A DNA stretch of 52,107 bases from an uncultured Pseudomonadota bacterium. Its GTDB lineage: Bacteria; Myxococcota_A; UBA796; SXON01. A model generated the notes under the pieces. That model saw nothing but the letters and a program-made list of their open reading frames with translations, was not told the DNA's origin and did not search any database. The stretch covers positions 1-52,107 of the forward strand of contig CAIXRH010000128.1 of NCBI GenBank assembly GCA_903921785.1, read 5' to 3'. Both the position numbers and the translations under genes were made by a program. Shown piece after piece: positions 31,480-40,392 of the stretch (position 1 is its first letter; the number at the start of each line of letters is the position of its first letter).

Positions 31480-32484
31480 TCAGGCCGCGCGTCGGGGCCG
31501 GGCCAGCAGGCGATTCACGAACAGCAGCGCGATCGCGCCCATCAGCACGCCGGTCCACAACGTGGCGGTGCGGATGAGCATCGAGACGGCGGTGACTTCG
31601 TCCTTCGGGAGCGCCAGCAGCGTCATCGGCATGCCGACGAGCATGGTGTCGGCGACGCCCAATCCGCCGGGCGAAACGCCCCCCGCGACCGTAGCGAAGG
31701 CGTACAGGAAGCTCGACGCCTCCAACGACACGTCGCGATCGAAGCCGCGCCACATGAGCTGGTAGCCCCAACACTCGGCGAACCAGGCGATCCCCGAGAT
31801 GACCATGGTGACGAAGAGCGGCCAGGGCGCGAGGCAGAGCCGCATCGCCTTGTAGAGCTCCTCCAGCTTGTCCGTGAAGCGGGACAGCACCTTCAACCGC
31901 CCCATGGCGTGAAGGATGGCCAGGGACGCGCGCTCGTTCATCAGGATGACGATGCCGACCGCCACGAGCCCGATGACCCCGTACACGTACACCGTCTTGT
32001 CGCTCGCGAACTTGCTCACCGAGACGGCGGCGATGATCAGCGCCGCGATCCCGTCGGTGAGCCGTTCGGTCACCAGCGCGGGGATGGTGCGGGTCATCGG
32101 CACCCCGGTACGCTCCCGCACCAGGTAGGGCTTGAGCACCTCTCCGGCCTTCGCCGGGCTGATCACCATCGCCAACCCGGCGACGAAGATCAGCGCCGAC
32201 TCGCCCCAGGGGAGCTTCACGTCCAGCCGGCCGAGGAGCCAGTGCCACTTGAGGAAACGCAGGAGGTAGTTGCCGACTACGGTGAGAACGATGCCGACGA
32301 CGAACCAGATCCACTGGAAGCGCCCCAAGGCGCTGGCGACCTCGGGAATCCCCGCCCAGATGCCGAAGGCGACGTACAACATGGCGGCGCCGGCCACCGC
32401 CCAGGCCAGCCACGAGCGAAAACGGTGCGTCAGGTCGGCGGAGGTCGTCGGGCTGGGCTCGGCTGGCGTCGGCGCGTCGGTCAC
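31480..32484 (-). CDS. YbhN/AglD-type flippase-like membrane protein
   Basis: A 334-residue integral membrane protein of the lysylphosphatidylglycerol synthase transmembrane (YbhN, UPF0104) family, with about eight hydrophobic helices. Family features include the early FLKWHWLLGRLDVKLPWGESALIF-like segment (split here as RFLKWHWLLGRLDVKLPW), then PAKAGEVLKPYLVRERTGVP, and later SPGGLGVADTML, close to the usual PGGLGxxE motif but with Asp-for-Glu style variation. Members move or modify lipid-linked substrates. The GTG start is supported by TACCCG exactly six bases upstream. It is divergent from a glycosyltransferase, so a shared role in lipid-linked glycan handling is plausible but inferred. 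Confidence 0.82.
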   Translation of the reverse strand: MTDAPTPAEPSPTTSADLTHRFRSWLAWAVAGAAMLYVAFGIWAGIPEVASALGRFQWIWFVVGIVLTVVGNYLLRFLKWHWLLGRLDVKLPWGESALIFVAGLAMVISPAKAGEVLKPYLVRERTGVPMTRTIPALVTERLTDGIAALIIAAVSVSKFASDKTVYVYGVIGLVAVGIVILMNERASLAILHAMGRLKVLSRFTDKLEELYKAMRLCLAPWPLFVTMVISGIAWFAECWGYQLMWRGFDRDVSLEASSFLYAFATVAGGVSPGGLGVADTMLVGMPMTLLALPKDEVTAVSMLIRTATLWTGVLMGAIALLFVNRLLARPRRAA

Positions 32485-32490
32485 GGGCGG

Positions 32491-32496
32491 CGGGTA
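32491..32496 (-). promoter_or_regulatory. possible -10 hexamer TACCCG, 6 nt before the GTG at 32484
   Basis: TACCCG then CCGCCC then GTG. It faces away from TACCCT at 32546 on the other strand. The final G is atypical. Confidence 0.38.
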
Positions 32497-32545
32497 ACCC
32501 GTCGCGAGGTCGCCAGGCGCGCGGCGCACCGACCGCGAATTCGGA

Positions 32546-32551
32546 TACCCT
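32546..32551 (+). promoter_or_regulatory. -10 hexamer TACCCT, 6 nt before the GTG at 32558
   Basis: TACCCT then CGACCG then GTG, with no Shine-Dalgarno sequence; leaderless arrangement. Confidence 0.5.
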
Positions 32552-32557
32552 CGACCG

Positions 32558-33910
32558 GTGCGCATCCTCGTCGTCCACCACGGCCGCCTCCCCGAGGGCG
32601 CCGAGCCCACTACCGGCGGGGCAATCCGCGCCGCCCAGCACGTCACCGCGCTCGCCGCTGGCGGGCACGATGGGGTCACGCTCGCCCGCGCTCAGGATGG
32701 GCCCGGCGGTTTCACGGGGCCGCGGCATCTCCGCGCCCTCGCGGGGAAGGCCCGTCCCGACTGGATCCTGTGCGTAGCGCCGGAAGAGGCCCCGGCGCTC
32801 GCCGGCCTCGCCCCGCTGGTCGTCGATCTGTACGCCCCGCGCCTGCTGGAGGCCGCCTGGGAGGGCCAGCAGGAGGACGAAGCGCGTCGGGCGCTCCTCG
32901 CCGTCGATGCGGCGGACGAGGTGCTCTTCTCCAACCCGCGCCAACGGTGGTTCTGGCTCGGCGTGCTCGGACTCGCCGGCTGGGACCTCCAGCGGAGCCC
33001 GGGCCGGGTCGTCCCGCTCGCCACGAGCCCGGCGCCCGCGGCCCGGCGCCCGCGGAAGCCCAGGGTGATCGTCGGCGGTCATCCTTGGCCTTGGCAAGAT
33101 GCGCGAGATGTGCTCGCGCGAGCCGTCGCCCACCTGGGAAAGCGCGCCTCCGTCGTGAGCTACGGGCTCCCCGCCATCGAGGGCGTGGAGTCGCACCCCG
33201 TGGTCCCGCGTGCCGAGTGGCAGGCAGCGCTGGCCGGCGCCACGGTAGCGCTGGACCGCTATTCGCCGCACGTCGAACGCGAGCTGGCGCTCTCCTTCCG
33301 GCAGCTCGACTACCTCAGCGCCGGTCTGCCGCTGATCACCGACGCCGACACGCCGATCGCCGACGGCGTCCGCCGCCACCGCGCCGGCTGGGCCGATGAG
33401 ACCCTGGAGGTCGCGTTGGACGCCGCGCTCGCCGAGGATCGCGGCGCGGGCGCCCGCGCGCTCGCGGCGGAGTACGCGCCGGAGCGGGCCGCTTCGGCGC
33501 TCCTGGCGTGGGTCCCCTCCGCTCGGACTCGCGACTGGAGCGCCGTTCGCTGGTCGAAGGAGGCCGCGCGCGCCATCGCGAAGGGCGAGGCGGACCGGGT
33601 CCGGCGCGAGGCGGCCGAGGCGGAGGTGGTGCGCAAACGCGCCGAGGTCGACGCCCTGGTCGGCCAGCTCCGCGCCCTCACCGCGAGCGTCGAACAGCTC
33701 GCCGCCGCCCAGGCGGGCATCGCGGGCTTTCGACGGGAGACGGTGCAGGTGCTCGGTACCCGGCTCGCCGGCCAGACGGAGGAGGCCGAGGCGCTCCGGC
33801 GCGAGCTCGCCATCGCTCGCGCCGAGGCAGACAAAAAGGAGCTGGAGCTCGGGCAGCTCCGCGGAGAACGGGATCGCCTCGGCGGTGTGCTCCGCCGTCT
33901 GGGGCGCTGA
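32558..33910 (+). CDS. GT4-like glycosyltransferase with C-terminal coiled coil
   Basis: A 450-residue cytoplasmic protein. Residues 1-320 have the two-Rossmann layout of GT-B enzymes: MRILVVHHGRLPEGAEPTTGG at the N-terminus, a central DLYAPRLLEAAWEGQQ segment, and in the second half PRVIVGGHPWPWQDA (KPRVIVGGHPWPWQD), ELALSFRQLDYLSAGLPLIT and an FxxR/E-type DETL segment, where GT4 enzymes bind the nucleotide sugar. From about residue 345 to 450 a long charged helix rich in Ala, Glu and Arg predicts a coiled coil (for example EAEALRRELAIARAEADKKE), unusual for this family and suggestive of oligomerisation or partner binding. Leaderless GTG start with TACCCT six bases upstream. Confidence 0.8.
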   Translation: MRILVVHHGRLPEGAEPTTGGAIRAAQHVTALAAGGHDGVTLARAQDGPGGFTGPRHLRALAGKARPDWILCVAPEEAPALAGLAPLVVDLYAPRLLEAAWEGQQEDEARRALLAVDAADEVLFSNPRQRWFWLGVLGLAGWDLQRSPGRVVPLATSPAPAARRPRKPRVIVGGHPWPWQDARDVLARAVAHLGKRASVVSYGLPAIEGVESHPVVPRAEWQAALAGATVALDRYSPHVERELALSFRQLDYLSAGLPLITDADTPIADGVRRHRAGWADETLEVALDAALAEDRGAGARALAAEYAPERAASALLAWVPSARTRDWSAVRWSKEAARAIAKGEADRVRREAAEAEVVRKRAEVDALVGQLRALTASVEQLAAAQAGIAGFRRETVQVLGTRLAGQTEEAEALRRELAIARAEADKKELELGQLRGERDRLGGVLRRLGR

Positions 33911-33968
33911 GGAATCACCCGAACCGGACGAATGGCGTTCCTCCGGTTAGCTGCCAGATTCTCCCCGA

Positions 33969-34691
33969 GTGGCCATGTCTGAAGCTCCGCGCCAGATCGC
34001 GCTTGGCGACGCGTTCGCCGTCACCTCTGATGCGCGATGGATGAACAAGGTCCTCACCGTGGGCGCGTGTACGCTCATCCCGCTCGCCGGGATCTTCCAG
34101 TTGCTCGGCTACGAGGAACGGAACTACCGGCATGCGCAGGAGGGCGGCGAGGGGCTCCCCGACCCGATCCTGGGCGAGGACATCGTCGCCGGGTTCATGA
34201 TGTGGCTCAAGTCCCTCGCCAACATGTTGCCCATGCTCCTGGTCACGCTCGGCTGCTTCTTCGGCTGCACGTTCGTCCCGACGCTGGTCGTGGCAGGCGG
34301 CGCCTCGGCAGCCGGGATGGATCAGGACAATCCGCTGCCGGCGTTGGTGATGATGGTCTCGATGCTGTTCAGCTACGCCGGCCTCTTCGTGGGGAGCCTG
34401 CTCATCGGCGTGCTGAGCATCGACTTCACCCGGCGGCTCTTCAACGGGGAGTCGCTCCCGGTGCTCTCCCCGGGGGTCTCGATCCGTGCGATCCGCCGCA
34501 ATGTCGGTCCGTTCCTGCTCACCTGGCTGGGGAGCATGGGGGCGGGCTTCGTGGGCTCGCTCGGCGTGGTGCTCTGCTACGTCGGGTTGTTCGCCACCTT
34601 GCCGCTGAGCATGGTGATCCGCGGCCGGCTCCTCGCCCAGTGGGACGCCGTGGTGAAGGCCAACGAGCCGGTGGAAGAGTTCGGCCGCTGA
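33969..34691 (+). CDS. DUF4013-like membrane protein
   Basis: A 240-residue integral membrane protein with about five hydrophobic helices. It resembles the DUF4013 group of uncharacterised membrane proteins: ARWMNKVLTVGACTLIPLAGIFQLLGY near the N-terminus, then LPDPILGEDIVAGFMMWLKSLANMLP. The start is either this GTG (GATTCT six bases upstream) or the ATG two codons later; I cannot decide. It follows the glycosyltransferase by 58 bases and converges on the GH15 gene, from which it is separated by three bases. Confidence 0.75.
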   Translation: MAMSEAPRQIALGDAFAVTSDARWMNKVLTVGACTLIPLAGIFQLLGYEERNYRHAQEGGEGLPDPILGEDIVAGFMMWLKSLANMLPMLLVTLGCFFGCTFVPTLVVAGGASAAGMDQDNPLPALVMMVSMLFSYAGLFVGSLLIGVLSIDFTRRLFNGESLPVLSPGVSIRAIRRNVGPFLLTWLGSMGAGFVGSLGVVLCYVGLFATLPLSMVIRGRLLAQWDAVVKANEPVEEFGR

Positions 34692-34694
34692 CGC

Positions 34695-36782
34695 TCAGCG
34701 GCGGCGCCGCCCAGCCGCGAGGAGCAGCGCACCGGCTGCCGCGGCCAACCCGGCCGCGCCTTCGGTTTCGCACCCACATGCGGGGGTGTACGCGGCGTCG
34801 ACCGCATCGGTGAACGGGGGCTTCACGGTGGGTGCGCAGGTCGCGGTGGACTCGGCGCGGTCGGCCATCGCGAGCACGTAGAGGCCGGCGCCGAAGCCGA
34901 GCATCGGCGTGGGCCCCTCGAAGCTGGCGTCGTCGGGGTCCATCAGCTCGGGAATCTGCCGGTCGTTCGCCAGTGCCTGTTGGGTCACCCAGTCCTCCAG
35001 CTCGCTGGCGCGCGCCGTCGCGCACGCCCGGCGGAGGGCGGGGGCGAGTCGGAGGTCGGCGAAGGCCCACTCCTGGGTGTCGTAGGCGCTGCCGTCGTCG
35101 TTGCGGGAGAACCCGATGCCGCTGGGCACGCGCAGCGCACCGTCCCACGCGGCGAGGGTGGGCGCGAAGGTGCTGCCCTTGGGATCGATGATCCCGAAGT
35201 TGTAGGCCTCTGCAGCGGCGATGTCGAGGTAGTCGGCGCCGTTGTTGAGCTCGGCGAGGTTGCCGGCGAGGACGCCGGAGGCGTCGTGGAGGTGCAGGCC
35301 GATCGACGTGCGGATCTGCGCGGCGGCGGTGCGGTATGCGGCGGCGCGCGGGTCTCCGAGCTGGTCGGCCACGTTGGCCGCAGCGTCCAGCCCCGCGACG
35401 GCCATCACGCTGGTGTAGGTGAATTGCTTCTCGTTGCCGAACCAGTGCCGCTCCCAGATGGAGCTGTCCGCGCGGATGAGGTTGGTTCCGGGCACGATCT
35501 GGCTCATCAGCGGATCGGCCACCTCATCCAAGGCACGAGGACCGAGCTCGGCCAGGAGCACGCCGTCGTCAGACGCGGTCGCCGTCCGGTCGAGCGCCCA
35601 GAGGAACAGGCCCCAATTGTCGAGCTCGATGTTCGGGCCGGTGTCGTCCTCGTCCGACCACTCGCTGCCGTCGCCATAGAGCCGGCAGACGGAGACCCCG
35701 TAGCTCCCCAGCCCGAGCCACGCAGCGTACCTCCCGGCTTTCCCCGACTGGAACAGGAAGCGGAGCGCGTCGGCGGCCTCGTCCGGGTGGCCGGTCCCCG
35801 CGAGCGCGGCGATGGCGTAGGCCGAGTCGCGCACCCAGGCGATGTTCCAGGTGTGGGGGAATTCTTCGTCGGGCGCGGCGACGGGGAGGGAGGCGGGGAT
35901 CTGCCCGAACTGGGGTCCCGGCTCGCGCACCTGCGCCATCGTGAGGAGCGCGAGCTGCTGGCGGAAGACCGCGGTCTCGGCGGGATCGAGGTCCGGCGGC
36001 GTGCGGGTGGATGCGTGCCACTGCGCCCACCAGCCGAGCTCGTCGCGGAGCCAGGTGCGGGCGTCGTGGTCGAGCTCAGCCCAGCCCGGCGATGCGTCGT
36101 TGCTGGTGAAGACGCCGACCCAGCGGTCCTCCCCGGGGCCGAGCGCAGGGATGTTCCAGCCGAAGCCGGGCACCTGGTCGGAGCCGTAGTCGGCGCAGTC
36201 GCCCGCGACCCGGTGGCCGAGGAGCACCGAATCGTACACCGACTCGCACGAGGCGTGGACGGCGCCGGGAGCCCGATACCAAAGGTTCACCGAGCTTCCC
36301 CGCTCCACGACCATGTCCGGGCGGTCATGCGCGGTGGTCTCGGTGCCCCCGGGCTTCCAATTGTGCAGGGACGCCAGCTCAAACGCGGGGGATGGCGTCG
36401 TGAGGCTGGTGTTTCGTACCCGCGTGACCTGGGCGACGCCCCACCCGTCGAGCGTCATCGGCATGAACGCGTACTGGGTGAACTCCAGGTCGCCCACCCG
36501 CTGCACGCTCTCGAGAATCCCGGTTCCGTCCACGGTGCGGACCGAGTCGGGGGCCACCAGCCAGTTTCCGGTTCCCGAGAGGTCCGTGTAGCCGAAGTAG
36601 CTGTCGTACAGCAGGTCGGCGCTGGAGCTCTCGGCGTCGTACTGCTGATACACATGATCCCAGCCCTGGGTGAGCCGGTCGGTGTCGTAGACGAGCACGC
36701 CGTAGCCGTTGGCGCTCACGTGCGTCCACGTCGACGTGAACGGTTCCACCGCGAGGGCGCTCGCGGCGAACAGCAGGATCAT
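34695..36782 (-). CDS. secreted GH15 glucoamylase-like enzyme with MYXO-CTERM tail
   Basis: A 695-residue exported protein. A short signal (MILLFAASALA) is followed by a beta-sandwich domain (about 13-255) and an alpha/alpha-barrel catalytic domain of the glucoamylase/trehalase clan (260-655). HTWNIAWVRDSAYAIAAL contains the substrate-binding Arg-Asp, and IRADSSIWERHWFGNEKQFTY contains the general acid Glu444 in the typical GIWE context. The C-terminus ACGCETEGAAGLAAAA with a hydrophobic helix and GRRRR is a MYXO-CTERM-like sorting signal, so the enzyme may be attached to the surface and released. It should hydrolyse alpha-linked glucans or oligosaccharides. ATGA overlap with the amylase gene upstream. 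A glucodextranase or trehalase-type specificity is also possible. Confidence 0.85.
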   Translation of the reverse strand: MILLFAASALAVEPFTSTWTHVSANGYGVLVYDTDRLTQGWDHVYQQYDAESSSADLLYDSYFGYTDLSGTGNWLVAPDSVRTVDGTGILESVQRVGDLEFTQYAFMPMTLDGWGVAQVTRVRNTSLTTPSPAFELASLHNWKPGGTETTAHDRPDMVVERGSSVNLWYRAPGAVHASCESVYDSVLLGHRVAGDCADYGSDQVPGFGWNIPALGPGEDRWVGVFTSNDASPGWAELDHDARTWLRDELGWWAQWHASTRTPPDLDPAETAVFRQQLALLTMAQVREPGPQFGQIPASLPVAAPDEEFPHTWNIAWVRDSAYAIAALAGTGHPDEAADALRFLFQSGKAGRYAAWLGLGSYGVSVCRLYGDGSEWSDEDDTGPNIELDNWGLFLWALDRTATASDDGVLLAELGPRALDEVADPLMSQIVPGTNLIRADSSIWERHWFGNEKQFTYTSVMAVAGLDAAANVADQLGDPRAAAYRTAAAQIRTSIGLHLHDASGVLAGNLAELNNGADYLDIAAAEAYNFGIIDPKGSTFAPTLAAWDGALRVPSGIGFSRNDDGSAYDTQEWAFADLRLAPALRRACATARASELEDWVTQQALANDRQIPELMDPDDASFEGPTPMLGFGAGLYVLAMADRAESTATCAPTVKPPFTDAVDAAYTPACGCETEGAAGLAAAAGALLLAAGRRRR

Positions 36783-39157
36783 CTCGGCACCAGGACCCGG
36801 CTGCCGTGGGCGGGCACGCTCACCGACAGGCTGTCGCCGGAGGTGGAGAAGGTGTCCCCCGTCAGTATGTCCACGTAGGTACCTTCGGCGAGGCCGGCAA
36901 AGGCCACCCCGTTCTGGAGGGTGCGCTCGCCGTCGCCGCGGTTGAGCAGCACCAGCACCGCGTCGTCCTGGTAGGCGCGGGCATAGGCCCACACCTCGGG
37001 CTCGTTCTCCCACCAGCCGACGGTGGTGCCGAGGGCGAACGCCGGATGCTCACGGCGGGCCTGCCCGAGCGCCTGCACGTGCGCCAGGGTCTCCGCTTCG
37101 TCGGCCGAGAGGTCGTTCCCGAAGCGCATCTCCTGGCGGTTGTCGGGGTCCGCGTAGCCGGGGAGGCCGATCTCGTCGCCATTGTAGATGAGGGGCAAGC
37201 CCGGGGAGGTGAGCAGGAAGGTCCAGGCGAGACGGAGGCGCTCGTAGGGCTCCGGATAGCCGGGCGCGGTGTCGGCGGTGTGGAGCGAGCCGTCGTCCCC
37301 GCAGGGACTGTCGCCTCCGAGGCTCGACACCTCGCCGGAGGCCTGGGCGATGAAGCGCTCCACGTCGTGGTTGCCGAGGAACGTGGACATCGAGGCGCCG
37401 CCGTACGCAGCGTTCGACGAGGAGACCGCGCTCGCGAGGGAGCCGTCGCCGTTGCTCAAGCCGATCTCGTCGCGGGCGAAGGCTTGCACCACGGCGTAGT
37501 AGAGCGGGAAGTCGAACTGGGCGTCGAGCTGGGCGTCACCCAGGTAGCTGGCGATCTTCTCTCGTCCATCGAACGTCTCGCCGATGGTGCGGAAGTCCTC
37601 GGTGCCGCCGGCGTCGGTGTGCTCGATCTCCTCGCGGATGCGCGTCTGCGCGTTCACCACGACGCTGTGCGGCATGTGCTTCACCGCGTCGATGCGGTAG
37701 CCGTCGATCTCCCAGGTCTTCGCGAAGTCGATCGCGGCGTCCACCGACTTTGCCAGCGCCTCGGTCTGGGCGTAGTCGATGTCGGGGAGGTACTCGGCGA
37801 ACCAGCAGCTCTCGGGCCGCTGATCCCAGTTCACCACCCCGTCGCCGTCGTCGTCGTCCACGCAGAGGTGCTCCTCGTTGAACCACTCGGGGCGGGTCTG
37901 GTACCAGTCGTGGTCCCGGTGGACGTGGTTGGCCACCCAGTCGACCATCACCCGCATGCCGCGGGCGTGGGCGTCGGCGACCAGGGCCTGCAGCTCCGCT
38001 TCATCCCCGAAGTGTTCTTCGAGGCGGTCGCTGTGGGGCCAGTAGCCGTGGTAGCCGGCGTAGGTGGCGCCGCATTGCCCGTCCCACGCGCCCTCCGCGT
38101 TGTCCAACGGCGCGGTGATCCACAGCACCGTTACCCCGAGGTCGTCGAGATAGTCGAGCTTCGACCGAAGTCCGGCCCAGTCCCCGCCCGCGTAGTCCAC
38201 GTCGGCGCCTTCGCCGGCGTTGAGGGTGGCGTCGCCGTCCGCGAAGCGGTCCACGAAGGCGAAGTACAAGAGCCCGGTGGACCAGTCGCGGTCGTCGGTC
38301 CACAGGGGGACGTACATCGGCTCGGCGTTGTCCGCGCCGAACCGCAGGGTGTGTCGGCCGGCGGAGAGGCCGGAGGTGGCGAAGTGGAAGGTGCTGCCGT
38401 CCCAGCCGTCGACCGGCTCCCCGTCGAGTGTGGCCCAGCCTTCGGTGATTTTTCGGTCGGCCTTGCCGTCCACTTCCAGGCTGCCGGTCGGCTTGTCGAC
38501 GTTGACGTTGGTGACCGAGAGCTGTGCGACCCGGCAGTCGGGCACGACCAGCATGGAGTTGCAGGTGTTGCCGCCGGTGGGACACGTGGGGTCGTACGCC
38601 TGCCCCTCGTCGCACTGAATGGTCGCACGCTCGGGGTCACACCGCCACGCGCCGCCTTCCACCAGCTTGTAGGGGTACTCTCCGGCGGGAAGGAGGATGT
38701 CCACGGCCCAGGTGCCGTCCGTCTGTTTCTCCATCGGCGTTTCGCTGGAGGACCAATCGTTGAACGACCCGGCCACGCTCACCGAGCTGGCGCTGCTGAC
38801 CGCCGTCACCCGGATGGAGCACGCGTCGGTGCGCTCGCGATCGCTGACCTCGACCTCGACGTGCGTCGCCGTCTCCTGCCCACACTGGTCGCGGGCGAGG
38901 AGGGTGATCGTGGAGTACCCGACGAAGCCCGGCTCTCCGGTGACGGTGAGGACGTCCCCCAGGACCGAGACGACGACCCCCGGGTCGGCCTCGGCCTCGA
39001 AGGTGAGGACATTGCCGGTGGCGTAGGCGCTGAGCTGCACCTGCACGTCGACGCCGTCGGCCACGGTCATCGGCGCGATCTCCGCCCACTCCGGCGGCGC
39101 CTGACAGCAGGCGGCGGCGAAGACCGTCGAGGCGGCGAAGCGCCAGCCCGACCTCAT
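36779..39157 (-). CDS. GH13 alpha-amylase lipoprotein
   Basis: A 792-residue exported enzyme that should hydrolyse alpha-1,4-glucans. MRSGWRFAASTVFAAAC places a lipobox Cys at residue 17. An Ig-like domain (about 23-105), a CBM48-type domain with VSVAGSFNDWSSSETPM (about 110-215) and a linker domain precede the GH13 barrel (from about 295). The three catalytic residues are present: Asp490 in DGYRIDAVKHM, Glu527 in TIGETFDG and Asp598 in FLGNHDVERF, plus the first-region WVANHVHRDHDWY. A calcium-site-like DDDDGDGVVNWD insertion lies near 435. A C-terminal beta domain ends the protein. The start is fixed by the ATGA overlap with the upstream gene; it is in turn coupled to the GH15 gene. Confidence 0.9.
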   Translation of the reverse strand: MRSGWRFAASTVFAAACCQAPPEWAEIAPMTVADGVDVQVQLSAYATGNVLTFEAEADPGVVVSVLGDVLTVTGEPGFVGYSTITLLARDQCGQETATHVEVEVSDRERTDACSIRVTAVSSASSVSVAGSFNDWSSSETPMEKQTDGTWAVDILLPAGEYPYKLVEGGAWRCDPERATIQCDEGQAYDPTCPTGGNTCNSMLVVPDCRVAQLSVTNVNVDKPTGSLEVDGKADRKITEGWATLDGEPVDGWDGSTFHFATSGLSAGRHTLRFGADNAEPMYVPLWTDDRDWSTGLLYFAFVDRFADGDATLNAGEGADVDYAGGDWAGLRSKLDYLDDLGVTVLWITAPLDNAEGAWDGQCGATYAGYHGYWPHSDRLEEHFGDEAELQALVADAHARGMRVMVDWVANHVHRDHDWYQTRPEWFNEEHLCVDDDDGDGVVNWDQRPESCWFAEYLPDIDYAQTEALAKSVDAAIDFAKTWEIDGYRIDAVKHMPHSVVVNAQTRIREEIEHTDAGGTEDFRTIGETFDGREKIASYLGDAQLDAQFDFPLYYAVVQAFARDEIGLSNGDGSLASAVSSSNAAYGGASMSTFLGNHDVERFIAQASGEVSSLGGDSPCGDDGSLHTADTAPGYPEPYERLRLAWTFLLTSPGLPLIYNGDEIGLPGYADPDNRQEMRFGNDLSADEAETLAHVQALGQARREHPAFALGTTVGWWENEPEVWAYARAYQDDAVLVLLNRGDGERTLQNGVAFAGLAEGTYVDILTGDTFSTSGDSLSVSVPAHGSRVLVPR

Positions 39158-40350
39158 CGCGACCTCCGCGCGACGGGGACGGCGGCGCCGTCGGCGATGG
39201 TGGCGGGACCGGAGATGGGCTCGGGCCAGCGGCGGAGCACGTCGGCGGCGGGGGCGACCAGGAAAGCGTCGTTGGGCACGGCCATACCGTACCCCAGCCG
39301 CACGCCGGCGCCGACACGTGCGCGGTGTCCGATGGCGGATCCGAGGAAGAAGGTGCCGGCGGACACCCGACCCGCGGCGGACTCGACCGAGATCGGCTGA
39401 CCGAACGACAGGTCGAAGGTGCAGACCCCAAGAGCGGTGAAGCTCTCCCGGCCGAAGAGCGTGGCCTGATGGCCCACCCCGGCGCTCACGTAGGCCCCTT
39501 CCGCGAGCACACACAGGGCGAGGTGCGTCTGCCGCCCCACCGTGGCGCGCCGACCGATGCTGGACGCGGTGACGTGGGCCATCGGCTCGATCCGCGCGCC
39601 GTCGCCGACCACCACGCCGCGGAGCACCGCCCCCGCGCCGACCTCTACGTCATCGCCCAGCTCGCAGGCTTCGATGACCGCGGTGGGATGCAGCTTCGCC
39701 CGCGCCCCGACGCGGCTGAGCGCGCGGAGCACCTCGGCTTCCCGGAGCCGACCCGCTCGCCACAGGACCGACACGGTGGTGCTGAGCTTCGTCCACCAGG
39801 GGGCCTCGGCGAACTCCGCGGCCCGCTCGCGGCCCAGCGCGCTGAGCGCGATGCCGTTGAGGCGCACCAGGTGTGCCCAGTGGTCTACGTCGTGGGCCAC
39901 CGCGATCCCCGAGACGAGGTCCTGCTGCGCGTGGAGCAGCGCAGGGTGGTCGAGCACCGGCTTGCCGGCCTCGAAGCCCCCGTCGACCTCGATCTCGTCC
40001 AGCTGTGCGAGGTCGCTCGCGGGACTTCCGGCCGGCACGACGCCGATCGTGGGGTGCGCGGGGTCGTCCGCCAGCGGGCTCACGTGTCGCAACCACCCTT
40101 CGTGCCTCACGACGAGGCGACCGGGCTTTCCGACGGCGAGGAGGCGGCGGACGAGCGTCGCCGTGAACCAGGTGTGGGCGCCGAAGACGAGGCGGGGCTC
40201 TTGGAGATCGTCCTCGCCGAGGGCGTGGCCTGCCGTGCGGAGCGCCGCCGCCTGGGACTCGGCCAGGGTGCCGCCCAGGACGGGGAGGGTGGCCGCGGGC
40301 TCGTCGAACGGGGCCAGCCGGGCGGCGTGGGGGAGGCGGACTGCGCGCAT
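39154..40350 (-). CDS. left-handed beta-helix protein with sugar-nucleotidyltransferase-like N-terminus
   Basis: A 398-residue protein. The N-terminal about 200 residues resemble the nucleotidyltransferase-like region of GlmU-related putative sugar nucleotidyltransferases (LAPFDEPAATLPVLGGTLAE, RLVFGAHTWF), but no clear Gly-rich nucleotide loop is visible, so this half may be inactive. From about 215 the hexapeptide pattern of a left-handed beta-helix begins (KLHPTAVIEACELGDDVEVGAGAVLRGVVVGDGARI), the fold of acyltransferases. It leads the operon with the GH13 and GH15 enzymes, with ATGA overlap to the amylase. That context suggests a role in alpha-glucan or surface polysaccharide metabolism. 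TACGTT eight bases upstream supports the ATG. Confidence 0.78.
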   Translation of the reverse strand: MRAVRLPHAARLAPFDEPAATLPVLGGTLAESQAAALRTAGHALGEDDLQEPRLVFGAHTWFTATLVRRLLAVGKPGRLVVRHEGWLRHVSPLADDPAHPTIGVVPAGSPASDLAQLDEIEVDGGFEAGKPVLDHPALLHAQQDLVSGIAVAHDVDHWAHLVRLNGIALSALGRERAAEFAEAPWWTKLSTTVSVLWRAGRLREAEVLRALSRVGARAKLHPTAVIEACELGDDVEVGAGAVLRGVVVGDGARIEPMAHVTASSIGRRATVGRQTHLALCVLAEGAYVSAGVGHQATLFGRESFTALGVCTFDLSFGQPISVESAAGRVSAGTFFLGSAIGHRARVGAGVRLGYGMAVPNDAFLVAPAADVLRRWPEPISGPATIADGAAVPVARRSR

Positions 40351-40358
40351 CGATCGGG

Positions 40359-40364
40359 AACGTA
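40359..40364 (-). promoter_or_regulatory. -10 hexamer TACGTT, 8 nt before the ATG at 40350
   Basis: Shares a 42-bp intergenic gap with the opposite TACCCT at 40381. Confidence 0.4.
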
Positions 40365-40380
40365 GCGCGCCGCGCCGCGT

Positions 40381-40386
40381 TACCCT
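40381..40386 (+). promoter_or_regulatory. -10 hexamer TACCCT, 6 nt before the ATG at 40393
   Basis: TACCCT then CCCCCC then ATG, with no Shine-Dalgarno sequence; leaderless arrangement. Confidence 0.5.
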
Positions 40387-40392
40387 CCCCCC

